DNA of 64,000 nt. It comes from Vandiemenella viatica (lineage: Eukaryota > Arthropoda > Insecta > Orthoptera > Morabidae). The notes under the pieces are model-generated. The model was not told the origin of the DNA. It saw only the letters and a list, made by a program, of their open reading frames with translations, and made no database searches. Made by a program: the position numbers and the translations under genes. Of this stretch, positions 1-11,265 are shown one piece after another (the first letter of the stretch is position 1; every line of letters begins with the position of its first letter). The stretch is from NCBI GenBank assembly GCA_031002005.1, contig JARYHS010008074.1:271499930-271563929 (forward strand), read 5' to 3'.

Positions 1-1596
1 AGCGCTCTTATTGGGCAACTTTAGCTGCTTATAACTCAAAAACGGTACGACTTTTACTAGATTTTTTTTGTATTTATTTCGTTAGTGCAACGTCCCGAAC
101 ACTGCCCTTACCCGCCGATGAGTGAATTTCTGACCACCCTGTATATATGCAGTTGGCTGCTGGCCGCTCGCGTGCAGCCATCTCACTTCTACTGAGGAAA
201 AGCCATGCTCGAAAATTCTATTCTTTGTGTGTTCGTGTTTTTTTCGTGTACCAAAGCTGCAGGAATCCCCTTCTTTGGTAAGCGGTGGTTGTTTATCCTA
301 TCCTGATGTTCTATATATATGATTCCTTGAGATTTGGTTAAATTGTGCGGTTGTTGTTTTAGATGAAGTTGGTTGCTAAGAGCGACATGATTTGAGCCTA
401 CAGGGCTGAGTCATTATTTTAAGTTCGCAAATTCAATATACGAATCGGGAAGTATCAGGAAGAAATCCAATATAGAAGTAATGGTTTTTAGTTTCTGCTG
501 GTGTTGGTGAAATAATTAATTGATTGAATAAAAATTATTACAAGAAACAAAAGAATTGTTTATGCATCTTTTCATAGCTAGATTTTTTCCATAAAATAAA
601 CTAAAAAAGAAAGGTGACTGTGCTCGAAGATAATAAAGTTATTTTCCACAAGGATTTACCAGACTGAAACGATATAGGAACAAGACTAATACAAGGTTGT
701 TGTTCCCAACCAGTCTGCTCGTGGCCAAGTGAAAAGATGACATAGTTATAGAAAAGGTGGGCATTTTTGGCTTCAGTACATGGATTATCTAGTGCTCATG
801 CAAGTTTTATTTACTGATAAAGCCACATTCACAACAATGTTCTTCCAGCAGGTTTAACTCCTCACATTTGACCAGAAATGTCAAACAACATTTCTAGCAC
901 ACATTCCATTCACTTAGCATGTGATGATTTAATTAAGTGCCCGTCACATTCTCTAGTTCCAACTTCAACAAAATTTAGTTCATGCAGTTGGAAAAGCAAT
1001 GCGTGTGGAGAGTGACTACATGAAATGACTTGAAAACTCGCATAATTGAACTTGATAATGAAATCAGCAGGAAAATTTAAATACGTAATCAGGAAAGCAG
1101 CCAGCCAGGTTTTTCCCCCTTATTGCTTTATGCAGCATTGACATCGAGGTCAATCGAGGCAAAAAAATAAAAGGACTGGGTTTTAGGAATGGTAGGGAAT
1201 TTGGCCATGGTCTTAAACTGATTGAGTGCTGACCACTCACTGCATCTTTTAAATAAGGAGTCCACGTAGTTCGTCACCCTCCTTGGATGTACTGTGGTAC
1301 CAACTGATGTGTAACTTAATTACAGTCTTGGAAACATGGTGTGAGCCAAAAGTCTTCCACACACTGATCTGTCACTTCCATCTGATTGCCCACACACGTA
1401 AATCATATATGCAATTTCTGTCACCAGGTAAAACTCCTTTTTATTAGAGCTGAACGACATTAGTACTTCAACTTATAAACACAGACTGCAGTTTGCTACA
1501 GTACAGACACTGTATTCCAGGATTGCTCATGTCAGTATACAATACACCATCTGCATTGGACTAATTTAGCTCTCCCAACTTCTACATCTATTGTAG
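1..1596. other. No gene seen; presumed NMD3 intron 4
   Basis: I found no exon-like open stretch, RNA gene or clear repeat boundary here. NMD3 exon 4 ends at 2282 with an intact GT donor, so if transcription continues this is intron 4. The next expected part of NMD3, just after the exon 4 region of the protein, is not readable on the minus strand here and should lie beyond the window edge. Confidence 0.5.
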
Positions 1597-2035
1597 GTGC
1601 TCGTGAGGATTATCTATCCTCCCAATCTTGGTAACAACAGTAATGGTACTATTAACTGCAAAAAGTGCAAGGCAATGAAAATAAGTAATAAAAAGAAACC
1701 GTTTGCTCACGAGTATAAAGTTAACAATTCAGTTGATGACATGGTGGATTCCCTGAAGTATCTAGGCATAAGAGTACAAAGCAACATGAAATGGGACTTG
1801 CTCATAACTTCCATCGTAGGCAAAGCTAATTCATAGGGCGTATTTTGAGAAGTTTTAACACTCATACAAAGGAAATAGCGTACAAAACACTAGTGTTTCC
1901 ACATTTGGATCACTGTTGTGGAATTTGGGATCCGTATTGCAAGGGATTGATTGAAATGTCCTGTTCGGGATTGGAATGCACAGAATTAGGATTAGTACTT
2001 GTGAATTGCAGAGTATAGATGTAGATTGCACTGTT
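1597..2035 (+). pseudogene. LINE-A relic: 3' end of a CR1/I-like reverse transcriptase ORF
   Basis: The first part translates to a stretch with NCKKCKAMKISNKKKP and YLGIRVQSNMKWDL. These align with the same region of the longer LINE at 47.2-49.5 kb (NCKKCKTMSITNKKNP). The region after RT domain 7 follows with stops and frameshifts, then a short TAGATGTAGAT stretch matching the 3' tail of the longer copy. It is 5'-truncated, internally deleted and dead. The clade is uncertain within the CR1/I/Jockey group. Confidence 0.7.
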
Positions 2036-2281
2036 AGAGGTACTGGGATGATTTTCACTTACAACTTTTGACTTGGTCATTTGCGGACCAGGGCCCCATT
2101 ATCTCAAACTGATATGTTCACCTTTCTCCATCATCCCTGAAAGTCTGTATCATCACAGAATCACCCTGTATACAATCTCATTAACATCAAATTGATAGCA
2201 ATTCTGTAAGACAATTTTGCTAGGCACTTTGTTGACAGAGGCAAGAATAAAAGACTAACATTTCAATAGTCAAAAACTTAC

Positions 2282-2416
2282 CAATGCACGCCAGTAATCC
2301 TGGGCTTCGGTTCGATGACAGTCATCACACATGTGATTATTTACAGTGTACTCAACAACAAATACTTGCTGCAACATTGTCCCTCCTAACACCTCACCAT
2401 GGACTGTCAATTTTAC
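2282..2416 (-). CDS. NMD3: NMD3 coding exon 4
   Basis: This exon encodes 45 in-frame codons, starting VKLTVHGEVLGG and ending AQDYWRAL, and includes the zinc-binding pair in HMCDDCHR. It matches the part of the eukaryotic 60S export adaptor NMD3 that follows the VWTEPHSKR segment. NMD3 binds the nascent large ribosomal subunit in the nucleus and carries it out via CRM1. The acceptor is TTACAG just above 2416 and the donor is GTAAGT just below 2282, in phase 0 with exon 3. No stop or frameshift is present. Later exons lie outside the window. Confidence 0.93.
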
Positions 2417-3046
2417 CTGTAATTTAAAACAACAAAGAATTATAGCATCTGAAAGTTTGACAGCACTTTTGATCATAAGTAGATTGTCATTTTAAAATAA
2501 AAGTCCACAAACTTTCTCAACAAGTAATGAAGAAGTACAAAAAATAATATTAAAAAGAATATATCAATTCAACAAATGCCAAATCTTATGCTGGTGGTAT
2601 AGGAAGTGAGCAAATATCATACTTTAAATATGTCTGATAAAGTTGCACTTGAAGGATCAGTTTCACAATACCTACATAAGCATTTTACCCAGCAAAAATG
2701 TTCAAAGAGAAAATTTGCTGCAGCACAATTCAGGACAAAGTTTTCAATGGAAAGTCTGCATTCCAAGCACTCGGTGATTACGGTTATCATTAATACATAA
2801 CTAAACATCACTGTAAAGTAAAATATGTTTGTACAAAATATCTATATATCACTAGCTGATCCAACTAGGTTAAACATCTTTTAATTTTAGCCACTAAAAT
2901 AAGAGTTGCAAGAGATGGCAATAACACTATAACCACTATTTTATAAATGATGTTAGAAACTAGAATCGTCCAATAACCAGTCATAATCATGCCAATATTA
3001 TATGGCAAACAGACAGTTAGATCAGAAATACTACAATTACAAGATG

Positions 3047-3315
3047 GGATTACTGGAGATTGCGATTCCGTAAGGAATTGGCATCAAAATACTGCAGAAG
3101 TCAAACTCAAGGCACCATTAGAAATGCCATTTGAAGTGTATTTAATGGTGTCATGCTGGTCCAGGTTGAATTACAACCCAATTTCTGCTTGAACACAATG
3201 GTCCAGTCTGTATTACAACAGAATACTGCTTGAAAATAATATGTCTTGCAACTGACTACAACAGTTTTATGACATCAGTGAATGTTGTAGTGGAATCACG
3301 ATCTCCAGTAGGCCC
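3047..3315. repeat. Short MITE-like inverted-repeat element in NMD3 intron 3
   Basis: The left end contains TACTGGAGATTGCGATTCC. The right end is its near-perfect inverse, GGAATCACGATCTCCAGTA. The span is about 270 bp with no coding capacity. A related, more decayed copy lies at 14068-14275. The right end stops about 12 bp before the NMD3 exon 3 splice donor. A TA-type target duplication is possible but not clear. The superfamily is not assigned. Confidence 0.6.
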
Positions 3316-3327
3316 TACAAAACATAC

Positions 3328-3478
3328 CTTTATTCTTTTAGAATGTGGTTCTGTCCAAACAAAACCAGCATCAACTAGCTTCACTTTGTTTAAGCCCTTC
3401 AGCTTGCGAAGACATAAGGAGAGAAGTTCTCGTGATTCCAATGCACAGCTAACCCATTCTGCTGGAGGCTGAAGATAT
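3328..3478 (-). CDS. NMD3: NMD3 coding exon 3
   Basis: The exon contributes the last base of an Arg codon and then 50 codons, YLQPPAEW... to ...WTEPHSKRIK. This is the highly conserved NMD3 segment ALESRELLSLCLRKLK / LVDAGFVWTEPHSKR. The acceptor is CTACAG and the donor is GTATGT. The phase joins exon 2 (ending in AG) and exon 4 (phase 0) without a break. Intron 3 is 911 bp. A MITE lies almost against the donor. No inactivating change is seen. Confidence 0.95.
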
Positions 3479-4222
3479 CTGTAGTAACAACAGTGATAAA
3501 AACTAATCAGCAATGTTTCAAATTTATCAGTAGTTTCCACCCTATTTACTCAATTTTCAGATAGATATCTTCACTACTGGGCTTTGTCAGCATTAATGAC
3601 GGGATGTTGTGAGCCACTTCCTAAACTCAAGTTAATAAATTTATATATATAAACAATAGTTATGCCAATGCACATGAATTTATGGGTTATGGCCAAATAA
3701 CTGCATAATGAGAAGAAATCATTCATTTGCTCTGAAATTTGTTACACATTCCTGATGCCGTATCATTCCAGCAAAAATGTAGATTAAAACCACATAATAC
3801 ATACTATGAAGTAAAATAACTCAAAATGTGGGCAGATCTACAAATATTACTAAGAGAAATACAATTGTTACCAGTTGATGTTTATAGGAATGTTTTTTAG
3901 CCTCCATTCTTGGATTCTATTTAAAAAAAGGGGGAGGGGTTTTCAGTATCAATATGGCATATAGGGACAAAATAACACTTTACGGATCACTGTACAAGTC
4001 CTAAAATTTCTCTCTGTACAGCCGACATACTATATCTCCTGAGATTAGCGTTTCCAACCACACTTTATTTCTGGAAAAAAATACAATTTATGGAACCCAA
4101 CGCTACTGTATGTAATCAGTTTCCATATGACATTAATTGTTATGACAAAACAAAACACACATTCTTCAATTGTTTTCACCCCCTGAGGCGGGGGAAGAAC
4201 ACTGACACACAAACAGATATAT

Positions 4223-6272
4223 AAGGAAGGAAGGATAGGGAAGTATGACCCAACACTTACACGAGATGAAGGCGGCTCGGACGACGAACACAAAAAAACA
4301 AACACAAGAGAAGCGCTATATTTCGGCATGCAGAAGTGAGACACCAGGCAGAGTCGGATGTGTACACGGAGATCGCCATCTGGTTAATGGCGTCGCAGGC
4401 GTGGATGGTAGTGTAGGTAGTCAAGGGGGGGGGGGGCTCAAATATTGGATCGATAATCGATATTGTTGACGGTATATTATCATTGAAAGTGGTAGACCAA
4501 CCATTTCTCTACCCCCTGAATCCTTCCTTGTATCCATAGCCGTCTCTTCCCTTTACACCAACATCCCTCACAGATAAGGTCTCAGTGCCATGGAACACTT
4601 CCTGGAAGTGTGACTTCCAACAGCCTCCCCAAAACATCCTTCCTCATTTCCTTGGTAACCTCATCCTGTCTAACAACTACTTTTCCTTCAACTCTCAAAT
4701 TTACCACCAGATACGCGGCACTGCTATGGGCACTCATGGCACAATCCTATGCAACACTTTTCTGGGCTCTCTGGAACAATGATTTCTCAACAATCTTACC
4801 ATTAAACCTCTTGTATGGTTCAGATACATAGATGACATTTTTATGGTTTGGACCACAAAGAGAATCATCTAATAGTCTTCCTCAACTCCCTAAACAACCA
4901 CTCCATCAACTTTACCTGGACATACTCCCACAGCCATGTTGCCTTTCTTGATGTTGACGTTTCCATGCATAACTGGTGCCTGCATACCTCTTTTCATATC
5001 AAACCTACAAATCTACAGCAATATCTTCATTTAACAGTTGTCATCCCTCGCACATCAAACGTTCCCTTCCTTACAGTCTGGCCGTCCGTGGAAGGCGCAT
5101 CTGCTCTGATAAAGAATCTCTTTCCCAATATACAGAAAACCTGTCTAGAGCTCTCATCTCCCGCAGCTAACCTCCCAACTTAATACAAAAAAAAAAAAAA
5201 ATCTCTAGTGCCATAGCCCTTCCTATACACAGGCTGTATTCCTTGAAACTTACCGCAGCCCTGCTTTCATCAGCAAGTTCTTCCCTGGTCTCGAGTCTAT
5301 TAACTTAAACCTTTGCCGTGGGCATGACTTCCTATGTTCCTTCCCCGGGATGAGCACCATTCTCCATAAAATCCTACCCACTGCCCCACGCACATCTTTT
5401 AGCAGAGCACCAAATCTAAAAAATATCTTGGTTCACAAGTACTAACCCAGTAATTCCACCAAACTACCGCAGAGATCATTCCCGTGCAACGGACCCCGTT
5501 GTAAAACATGCAGCATGCATCCAGCCACTCCAATCCTACCACAGGTGAAACATTCCCCATCAATGGTAATGCTACTTGCATGACGACACACCTCAAATAT
5601 CAACTTACATATCTCCATTGCTCCAGCTCATAGAGGCCTCACTACTAACCCATCAGCTATCAGATTGAATGGCCACAGGCAGACAGTATATATTAACAAT
5701 GAGGACCATCCAGTTGCAAAACATGCCAGTTCCTACAAAATGAATAATTTTAAGATCTTTTTCTCAGTTAGGGTGATCAGTGTTTACCCTTCTCTGAACT
5801 ACGTAGATGGGAACTAGCCAATCAGAATATCCTGGACATCAGACATCCTCCTGGCCTCAACCTCCAATAAATTCCTCTCACCAGAACCAGCACTTATTTC
5901 TACTATTTACATTTCTTATATTCTAATATTTCTGATATATTTTTAACTTATAGTGTTTCAAAATTTGATTTTTATATATGTATCCTCACTCAGTTATTTT
6001 GGTCTACCACTTTCAATGACAATATACCATAAACAGTATTGATCCCAAATTTGAGTTTCCCCCCTCCTACAATACAATTCGCGCCAGTGACACCATTCAC
6101 CAGACAGTGGTCTCTGTGTACACATCTGACTCCGCCTGGTGTCTCACTTCTGCATGAATAAGGCGGTATGCTGAAATATTGTGCTTTTCGTATTTTTGTG
6201 TTCGTTGTCCCATCCACCTTCATCTGTGGTAAGTGTTGGACCATATTTCCCCATCCTTCCTTAGTTTTTTTT
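4223..6272 (+). mobile_element. Penelope-like retroelement flanked by long inverted repeats
   Basis: Two arms of about 275 bp, at 4223-4502 and 5999-6272, are in inverted orientation. Examples of matching sequence are AAGGAAGGATAGGG with its inverse CCATCCTTCC, and GGTAGACCAA with TTGGTCTACC. Between them lies a decayed Penelope-type reverse transcriptase. Penelope elements characteristically carry pseudo-LTRs that can be direct or inverted, which fits. The element sits in NMD3 intron 2, antisense to the gene. No target duplication was identified. Confidence 0.7.
4585..5183 (+). pseudogene. Penelope-like reverse transcriptase, decayed
   Basis: The hallmarks are YHQIRGTAMGT (normally followed by an AP/AN motif, here changed), then WFRYIDDIFMVW at 4816-4851, which contains the catalytic Asp pair. 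Next come FLDVDVSMHNWCLHTSFHIKPTN and, in another frame, a version of the conserved region ending in RRICS. The reading switches frame several times and has a stop after SLEQ. A C-terminal GIY-YIG nuclease would lie in 5200-5990; I see cysteine-containing fragments there but no convincing nuclease motif. Confidence 0.75.
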
Positions 6273-7139
6273 GGCTTAACAGATTTTCCTGCTTATATCG
6301 ATATATCTATAAATGAGAAAATGAGAAAGTTCGGATGTGTGTTTGGATGTACGTCTGGAATCTATGACGCCATAATAACTCAACATATTTAAATGAAATT
6401 TGGCATGAAGTCAGTTATTGCGTGCGAAGTGACATAGGATAAATTTTATCCTGCAAAAATGCATAGTTCTTTTAGAAATTGCCATTAATACCAATTCGCA
6501 AACAACAAAGAGTTTCCTACTTCGTAGACAGCCGTGCAACGTTTACTCTTTGCTTTTTACATAAATCGCAAACACTGCTTTTCAGAAATAAAAGTGAAAA
6601 CCTTCTTACATATGCAAGTTTGGGTTTAGTTTAAAAGCCATAAAACCGATGCACTTGACAAAGAATAGTTTGGAAGCAAGAATTATAAATATGTACTTAA
6701 CCTTAAATTAAAAAAGGTAGGTACTGTTGTTAAGTTCGTAAAGAGATTTTTTCATTTGCGTACATAAAATAGTATGGCATCTCAAATATAGCACCATAAT
6801 TTCGATCGTAATATACTAAATGTGAAAAATCAGGCTTGGAAAAAAACAACGTAAAATGCTATGATTATACCAGCACGAAAGTCGATTTACTAAAAGTGGA
6901 AAATGCCGGTGCTCGAAATGTCATATTTATAAAAATGTTGCGGATTCCATTCTATCTCAGTTTAATTTATTTCCTGTGTGTCTTCTTTTTTTGCACTATA
7001 CATTCTCTGTAATATTACAAATTATTAACTAACCCTTTTTTGTTCAAATTTTTCGTATAAATCAGTACAAATAGTAGACTATGATTTAGGAAACAGTGCT
7101 TTTTACTTACTGTTCAATTTCTACGAATATATAATAAAT
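6273..7139. other. AT-rich intronic DNA, nothing recognised
   Basis: No open reading frame with recognisable motifs, no RNA gene and no clear repeat edge. It lies within NMD3 intron 2. Confidence 0.5.
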
Positions 7140-7810
7140 CCGGTTCAAGTTTACATCGCGATACACGACGATGCTAACTTAGGATAAAATAATTGTTTGA
7201 ATGCACGTGTGGTTGAGGTTTTGAATTTGTAGCGTCAATATTAGCAGAGATTGTGATTACATTGATATTCAGCCTGGACCATAATGAAAACTGAATCTTT
7301 TTGTCACAGCCAATGGCAAGAGAAATTTAGTTATCAGTTATTTAAGCAAATATCATAAGCACTATGCCACGTAAACTACTCCAGTAAACCCTTCACTTAA
7401 AACAAATGTATTCAATGGCCTAACGTAGAGACTTAATGTTTCATGAAGCAATATTGCAAGTCGTTTACAACGTGATACACCTCATTTACACGGAGCTTAT
7501 GAAAGCTGCTTATTTATTACTAATAATAACTAAATGACTTCTGCCTTATACTGTAACAAAAACATTCTGGTCCAGGAAGCTTTTCAACCTAACCACTATC
7601 TCTGCTAATATTGCCGCTACAAAATCAAATGTTATGAGCACACCTCAACACATTAAATGCATTGAAACTGGATTTCGAATAGTAACATAATTTTCTATAT
7701 CAAGATTCCTAATTAGTGTAGCATAAATTACTATCACAATTAATTTCATTATACGCCTTACTAAATCACGATCAGTAACAATCACTTTATCGCGATGTAA
7801 GCTTGACCAG
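7140..7810. repeat. Fold-back relic related to the P-like elements
   Basis: The left part (from about 7144, with TTTACATCGCGATA) and right part (to about 7808, with TCGCGATGTAAGC) are inverse to each other over roughly 150 bp or more. The right part resembles, in inverse orientation, the interior of P2 around 22875-23105. It carries two copies of the dispersed module TGCAGCCTGGACCA, one per strand. No termini or target duplication remain. Confidence 0.45.
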
Positions 7811-9177
7811 CAATATTAACAAAAATTAAACTTTCCGTTGTACACTGTAATTTACAAGCATTTTAGTATAAATTTTTTAATTACGTAGCTGCAATAATGA
7901 ATGTAGTTTCATATGTATTCAGTATTTATTTTCCTGCGATCTGAAATAATAATTCACGTCACTAATGTATTAATGCGCGAGTGATAGAAGCTTTGATTTT
8001 CTAGCGGTATTATTAGCGGAGTTTGTCACTTTGTTGAAATGCAGCCTGGACCAAAATGAGAACTGAAACATTATTAATAGTTTAAGCTTCATTCACGAGC
8101 ACCATTTTAGTGACGTCATGTATTGCTTTATAATGATATTGTATCAAAAGATATATAATAAGCTTGGATGATTTAGCAGAACACACGGCATTGCTTGAAG
8201 TAAATTTTTGAAATTTATAAATGTTTTATTTAGATAGTGGAGAGTCAGAGAAGCAGAGTGGTGATTTGCCGGTAGACATTCAATTCTGTTTGCAGATTCA
8301 GAAACCTATTATGAATAAAGAATCTATTACTACTTTAACATTGTAATTTATATTTCAGAGAAGAATTAATGGATCGAAACGAACAAACTATAGTATAAGC
8401 CTACTGATCTACATGCAGTCAACTGTTTTCGCAGATAGAGAAATGAACATGAACACTGAACATTATGAATAAAAGAATCAATTATTACTATAATACCTAA
8501 ATTTCTTATTTAAAACAGAATTAATTGATGGAACCCACATATCTTCAAAACAAAATGAATATTCAGAGAGCAAATTAAGTTCACTTAAAAAAAAAAAAAG
8601 ATTAGTAATTTTCAGATATTCAGTGCAAATCAAAATAAACATTTTTAGTTTAGCAATTTTTTAACGAGATCAACGTCCTTGGGCCACTTAGGTATTTATT
8701 TGCTCTTTGAATGTTAGTAGATTTTTTGGATGTTTAGTCGCTTCCATCATATTTTGACATTTTGAGTTTCCATTAATTAAAACTATATTAATTTTTATTC
8801 GCAAGTCTTGAAATTAGTAATTTTAAGAGATGCTGGGTAAACGAAATTCAAATCTTTCAATGAAATGTAAAAAACTACGGCTGTGAAAAAGCCAAAACCC
8901 AGGAACAAATCCTCAAGCAGAGCTGCACAGGGTTGAGCACTTAGAACGTATTGCGGCATCTGGAGATGCTGAATTGCCGGAGCAGTCACAAGTTGGGTGA
9001 CAACACCAAAATGAACACTTGGTGTCTGGAAGATCACACTGGGAAAATCGCGAGCTCGGTGCTAAGAGCAAGCGGATTGGCAATCGATCTCAAAAGCTTC
9101 TGAAACACCGAAGCAAACAAAAAGTCGGCAATAACAATACACCACATATTTGGCATTGCAACGAGTTGCTGAAACAC
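7811..9177. other. AT-rich intronic DNA with one module copy
   Basis: Apart from one copy of the dispersed module (ATGCAGCCTGGACCAAAATG near 8040) I see nothing assignable. Short open stretches on both strands have no recognisable motifs. The last part may be upstream Helitron sequence too decayed to read. Confidence 0.4.
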
Positions 9178-9308
9178 CTGAACAAACGCGAGCTCATTTC
9201 TAATGTTTTCCAGAGCATTCAACTAAATATTATCAATGACGAAAACTGGTTATGTGAGAGGACAATACTTGCCCCGAAAAATGATTCTGGAGCAAATATA
9301 TATATATA

Positions 9309-10152
9309 CTAGCTGACCCGGCAATGCTTCACTATTGCTGGACTTGAGAAGGCACATAGATTAAATGAAAAATATTTACATATAAATTTTAAACTGCTGT
9401 TTCATTCATTTTCAGTTGGAAAGGGTGAGAGAGGATGCGCTTTGGAAAACATATGTAGGCAGTATTTTTCTGTTTGTTTTAAAGTATAAGCGTACAAATT
9501 CTTATCTAAATCGGATAAAAAATGTGGCTTTGCCTAAATTATAGGGTAAAAACATAATGGGGTTGGAAAGGGGGAGAGGGGATGAATATTCAGAAACCAT
9601 ATGTAGACAGTATTTTTCTGTTTGTTTTAAAGTATAAGTGTACAAATTCTTATCTAAATCAGATAAAAAATGTGCTTTGCCTAAATTATGGGTGAAAACG
9701 TAATGGGGTTGGAAAGGGGGAGAGGGGATGAATATTTGGAAACCATACATAGGCAGTATTTTTCTGTTTGTTTTAAAGTATAAGTGTACAAATTGTTATC
9801 CAAATCGGATAAAAAATGTGGTATTGCCTAAATTATGGGGTGAAAAATTATGGGGTGGAAAGGGGGCGAGGGGATTAATATTCGGAAACCGTATGTAGGC
9901 AGTATTTTTATGTTTGTTTTAAAGTATAAGTGTACAAATTCCTATCTAAATCGGATAAAAAATGTGGTTTTGCCTAAATTATGGGGTGTTATGGGGAATA
10001 GGGGGCGACTTTTTGGAAATTTTTTTTCACAGGAACCTTCGCAGACGCACACTCGAAAACTCTCCAAAGTTTCACTGCAATCTGATAAATGGCATAGGAA
10101 TGCATAGGAGACGAACAAACCCACAAACAAACATTGATTTTTAAATATAAGA
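9309..10152 (-). mobile_element. Small non-autonomous Helitron H1 inserted in H2
   Basis: Read on the minus strand it begins TCTTATATTTAAAAATC after an A. It ends with a palindrome (GCAATAGTGAAGCATTGC), then CTAG followed by T. These are the TC...CTRR ends and A/T target expected of Helitrons. It interrupts the helicase gene of H2 at an AT-rich point. About 70% of its length is the 146-bp tandem array. It encodes nothing. Confidence 0.6.
9418..10002. repeat. Tandem repeat, four units of 146-147 bp
   Basis: Units begin at 9418, 9565, 9711 and 9857 with GGAAAGGG. They contain CAGTATTTTTCTGTTTG, AAGTATAAGTGTACAAATT and ATCGGATAAAAAATGTG. Divergence between units is low by eye. The array lies wholly within Helitron H1. 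The period equals nucleosome core length, which may be coincidence. Confidence 0.9.
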
Positions 10153-10889
10153 TATATATGTATATATATATCTATATATATTAGAGGAAATAGTCGGGGA
10201 AGTGACAACACACTCTTCCATCGATACAGTAATGTTAACTGACGATGCTGCTACCTACCCCGTTGAGTTTTCAAATTCCTTCGAGTTATCTGGGCTATCG
10301 TCCCATAAACTCGAGCTTAAGGTTGACACTCGAGTTCTCCTGATGCGTAATCTCGACCTCCCCCCCCCCCTCCCCTCAAGGTATTGCAATGGCACCAGAT
10401 TACACATCACAGAACTAGGAAGAAACATTGTGAAGGAGACAATTGTTACCGGTGCATCTAAAGGGGAAGCCGTTATAATTCCGCGTATCCCAATTATTCC
10501 CAGTAATATTCCCTTTGAATTTAAAATATTACAGTTCCCATTAAAAATTTCATTTTCAATGACAATTAATAAATCGCAAGGTCAAACGTAGAAATTGGTG
10601 AGAATACACTTGGATACTCACTGCTTTTCCTTTGGTCAACTATATGTTGCCTGCTCGCGGGTATCTTGTGCAAAAAATTTACATGTTTTTTCAGAAAATA
10701 ACAAGTCCTACAATATATATATACACACCGATGTATTAAACTGAAAATACTACTAACATACACAATATTTTTATTGTTTTAAAAGTTTGATGAAGTTGTT
10801 TGGAACAAATACATTTTTGTTATTTTATTGCAGTATTTATTACTACTATCACCAATAAAAATAGCTCTAAAATTAATTGTATGGTCGTA

Positions 10890-11165
10890 TTGACCTGGTG
10901 GCAAGGCTTCATTAAGTCTACGCAATCAGCCCCTTTCGTAGCCGCTTAACCTAATGCAGTAATCCTACTGGGCATAGAGGACCTACAGTTCAACGTGGAA
11001 TCAGAACCACGTGAGCATTCTGGCGCACTTCACATCACACAACAACCTGTGCCAGAGGTGAAGGTCGAGCTAAGGACCTATGAAAATCCTCTGCGAGACT
11101 GGGATTGAAGCTGGGGACTTTTCCATGTCCATTTGGACGCCCTAACCACTGAGCGACCAGACCTA
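10890..11165 (-). mobile_element. tRNA-derived SINE
   Basis: On the minus strand the head reads GGTCTGGTCGCTCAGTGGTT, an A-box-like start, with a B-box-like GCTTCAATCCC at 11101-11111. A non-tRNA body of about 200 bp follows toward lower coordinates. The head is not a foldable complete tRNA. It is inserted between the helicase and the 3' terminus of Helitron H2. The 3' tail boundary near 10885 is uncertain. Confidence 0.6.
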
Positions 11166-11226
11166 TCAACAAAATCTTGTATTACAACACTCTTCCACGC
11201 GGACCAAGTCGCGGGTAACTGCTAGT

Positions 11227-11227
11227 G

Positions 11228-11264
<37 letters not shown>

Positions 11265-11265
11265 A
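11227..11265. repeat. TA/TG microsatellite
   Basis: A run of alternating TA passes into alternating TG directly after the Helitron H2 terminus. Confidence 0.9.

Larger units (their letters stand above)
9178..10746 (+). pseudogene. Helitron PIF1-like helicase, C-terminal part, split
   Basis: The first piece (9178-9308) reads ELISNVFQSI...WLCERTILAPKND, the standard lead-in to the last third of Helitron helicases. It resumes after the H1 insertion at about 10164 with VTTHSSIDTV, YPVEF, LRNLD, NGTRL, IPRIP and AMTINK-like FSMTINKSQGQT. A TAG stop at 10589 follows, then GQLYVACSRVSCAKNLHVF, the final helicase motif. It is antisense to NMD3 and non-functional because of the insertion and the stop. 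Confidence 0.85.
9178..11225 (+). mobile_element. Helitron H2, decayed, carrying a helicase 3' end
   Basis: The 3' part of a Rep-helicase gene is followed by a plausible Helitron 3' terminus at 11222-11225. That terminus reads CTAG followed by T, preceded by a GC-rich palindromic stretch (GCGGACCAAGTCGCGGG). The element is interrupted by a second Helitron (9309-10152) and by an antisense SINE (10890-11165). The 5' end and Rep domain are not seen. Helitron 3' ends classically have a hairpin, CTRR and a following T. Confidence 0.6.

Noticed and set aside
11101..11165. A tRNA gene on the minus strand
   Set aside because: A and B boxes are present but the sequence does not complete a tRNA fold and continues into a SINE body.
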